From positions 23,004,001 through 23,064,000 of the forward strand of contig CM060733.1 in assembly GCA_030704615.1 (NCBI GenBank): a DNA stretch of 60,000 nucleotides, read 5' to 3'. A program made the translations under genes and the position numbers. The stretch is from Takakia lepidozioides (taxonomy: Eukaryota; Streptophyta; Takakiopsida; Takakiales; Takakiaceae). The notes under the pieces are model-generated. The model had not been told where the DNA came from. It did not search any database and saw only the letters and a list, made by a program, of their open reading frames with translations. Within the stretch, counting starts at the first letter, position 1. Each line of letters begins with the position of its first letter. This document shows, piece by piece, positions 58,500-60,000 of this stretch.

Positions 58500-59175
58500 T
58501 TACTGTCCAGTGATACTTTGCATTGCTCAGCTCAAGAAGGCCATCACTTGGACATATCTTGTTGTTGATGCTAAAAAGCTTCCACGTACATTTGGAATGT
58601 TCTGTCAACGCATTCTGACAGCCTTAGCTGCTATGGGTGGTGCCTAAATAGATCTGTGGACAGAAACTTGGGTCTTTGCAGGTATCAGGGTCATTGGATT
58701 AGGATCCTTATTGAAATATTTTCGATTCGTTGTGCGCAGGGTTCTGTGTTGGGCCGATACTACAATGGTATTGTCAAAACCCGAAAAGTTGCGGAAGAGC
58801 TGAGCTCTGAGGAGTTCGGACTGCAACGGTCCCAGCAATGGCATGATCTTTACCACACCTTGTCAACTGCAGGAAATGCCAAACAGCCTGTCCGAAAGCT
58901 TGCATCTTTGGATCCTGAAGACTTGGCGGAGACTGAATGGTTCTACTTGTTTTGCATGTCCTGTTCTTTTGCATCTGGATCCGGGTACTCAGTTCCTCAC
59001 TTCCCACCATATCTTTGTCATCTCGGTTGCCAATTCCCAACAGGAATGAAGCTCTGGACCATCTAATAAACACCCAGCTTGTCTGCACTTGTCAGAATGA
59101 GCTACACCGTATTCTCATTGGACGTGCTCTTGGAGGGCATTTGAATCTTTTGAAGTTTACAACCATCCCTTAAAA
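58500..59175 (+). pseudogene. bHLH-MYC_N domain fragment (subgroup IIIf, TT8/GL3/EGL3-like)
   Basis: This domain binds R2R3-MYB partners in regulators of flavonoid and epidermal cell fate in plants. The exon at 58740-58984, between GCGCAG and GTACTC, reads SVLGRYYNGIVKTRK, then LQRSQQWHDLYHTLS, then LASLDPEDLAETEWFYLFCM; the YYNG-x-(I/V)KTRK, RS-QL-LY and SPEDL-ETEWFYL order is diagnostic. The usual WGDGYYNG has lost WGD. An upstream frame near 58520-58645 (AQLKKAITWTYLVVDAKKLP) loosely fits the WTYA part. Beyond 59043 a further frame (ALDHLINTQLVCTCQNEL) would need a 59-bp intron. No HLH domain is seen before the gypsy fragment at 59.55 kb, so it is either truncated or continues past the window. 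I lean to a truncated or decaying copy. Confidence 0.72.
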
Positions 59176-59552
59176 GTTTCCTTGGTAGTCATGAGTTCTA
59201 CTTCCAAACTTTTCAAAGAGGGCAGTGAGAAGAACTCCACAAAAAGTGTCTTTAGTAGTTCAAAAATCTCAGGTCAATTGACTTGGGATTTTATGTTACA
59301 GAGGAGTTGATATCACCCCATCTAGAAGGGTCCTGGAAACTAAATAGATCTGAGTGCTAGTGCAGACTGCCAGGGAAAGCATTTGCAGGAAGACGCTATG
59401 TTTGGTTTGTGAGCTCTGGTTATCCCCAGCGTCCATAGCGAATGAATCTCATGAACAAAGCATGTCAATACATTAGACTTCGCCGTTCTAGTAATTGGCT
59501 ATAACAGCGTCCACTCAGAAATATGTCTAGAAAATCAAAAAAACCTGAAGTT
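59176..59552. other. No gene seen
   Basis: AT-rich sequence without recognised exons between the bHLH fragment and the gypsy integrase remnant. Confidence 0.4.
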
Positions 59553-60000
59553 TAAAAGGGAGCAATTTTGAATCACGGTCTGAGACAATATCCTTTGGAA
59601 GTCCATGATGCTTGAAGATGTGGGCGAAGTAAAGTCGTCCCGTCTCCTACGTCGTTGTCGTCTCCTTGGTGGGAATGAAATGGCACATTTTACTGAACCT
59701 ATCCACCACCATCATAATTGAATCGAATCTTTTTGACAACGGCATAGCAGTCATGAAATTCATCGAGACATTTTCCCAAGACCTCTCTAGAATCAGCAAG
59801 GGTTATAACAGCCCCGCTTGCTTTTTGTACTCGCTTCAGTTTTGTTGGCATATGTTGCATGTCTTGATATACTCATCGGCCTCCTCCGTCAGTTTGGGCC
59901 AGAAATACTCTTTCTTCAATAGTGTCGCGGTGCGCTTGACTCCGCCGTGGCCCGCAAGCAGGCCATCGTAGCATTCTCTCAAGAGACGATCTTTGATCCC
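59553..60000 (-). pseudogene. Ty3/gypsy integrase fragment
   Basis: Read on the minus strand from the window edge: RLLRECYDGLLAGHGGVKRT, then LLKKEYFWPKLTEEADEYIK and TCNICQQ (the H2C2 zinc-binding domain), then stops, then IMMVVDRFSKMCHFIPTKE and HIFKHHGLPKDIVSDRDSKL (integrase core with the second conserved Asp region). At least three in-frame stops interrupt it. The element's RT side would lie beyond 60000. Confidence 0.92.

Overview
This is a nuclear window from a land plant. Its genes are split by many GT-AG introns, several kilobases of intron are common, and copia, gypsy, LINE, SINE-like and foldback repeats fill much of the space. The key clue to the lineage is a complete, 15-exon MurC (UDP-N-acetylmuramate:L-alanine ligase) gene at 25.5-33.3 kb. 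Flowering plants have largely lost chloroplast peptidoglycan ligases of this kind, while mosses, lycophytes, ferns and some gymnosperms keep them. Fragments of DYW-type PPR genes, which are abundant in several seed-free plants, also occur repeatedly. I infer a seed-free vascular plant, moss or gymnosperm, with lycophyte or fern the best guess; the window alone does not settle the species.

Layout. 0.2-0.6 kb is a CACAGCC minisatellite. 2.0-4.05 kb is a rearranged Ty1/copia element with two LTRs in opposite orientation. 6.7-10.0 kb (+) holds the last three exons of a coiled-coil protein; its last intron carries a broken copy of part of the PRXIIF gene. 10.4-16.6 kb (-) is a multi-exon gene I cannot name, convergent with the previous one. 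17.95-19.15 kb is a foldback repeat. 19.4-21.1 kb has two decayed PPR-DYW units. 22.3-24.7 kb (-) is a complete mitochondrial-type peroxiredoxin IIF gene in five exons. 25.5-33.3 kb (-) is MurC. 34.2-38.9 kb (-) is a nucleotide-sugar transporter of the drug/metabolite superfamily. 40.0-41.2 kb has another rearranged PPR-DYW unit and an unexplained 233-codon frame. 41.9-42.5 and 48.9-49.7 kb carry TIR and tRNA-related short elements, flanking a degenerate LINE (43.2-48 kb). 49.9-51.0 kb is a fourth PPR-DYW unit. 52.7-55.3 kb (+) is a complete CoA-diphosphatase-type Nudix hydrolase. 58.5-59.2 kb (+) is a MYC_N fragment of a subgroup IIIf bHLH regulator. 59.55-60.0 kb (-) is a Ty3/gypsy integrase fragment running off the window.

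How the genes relate. Plant genes are not in operons, so most neighbours are probably independent. The one suggestive pairing is MurC, which acts in plastids on a UDP-MurNAc precursor derived from UDP-GlcNAc, lying about 0.9 kb downstream of a same-strand transporter from a family that includes UDP-GlcNAc carriers. That link is an inference from position and family only. Gene models were built by eye from reading frames, splice signals, phase matching and remembered family motifs; no alignment or expression data were available.
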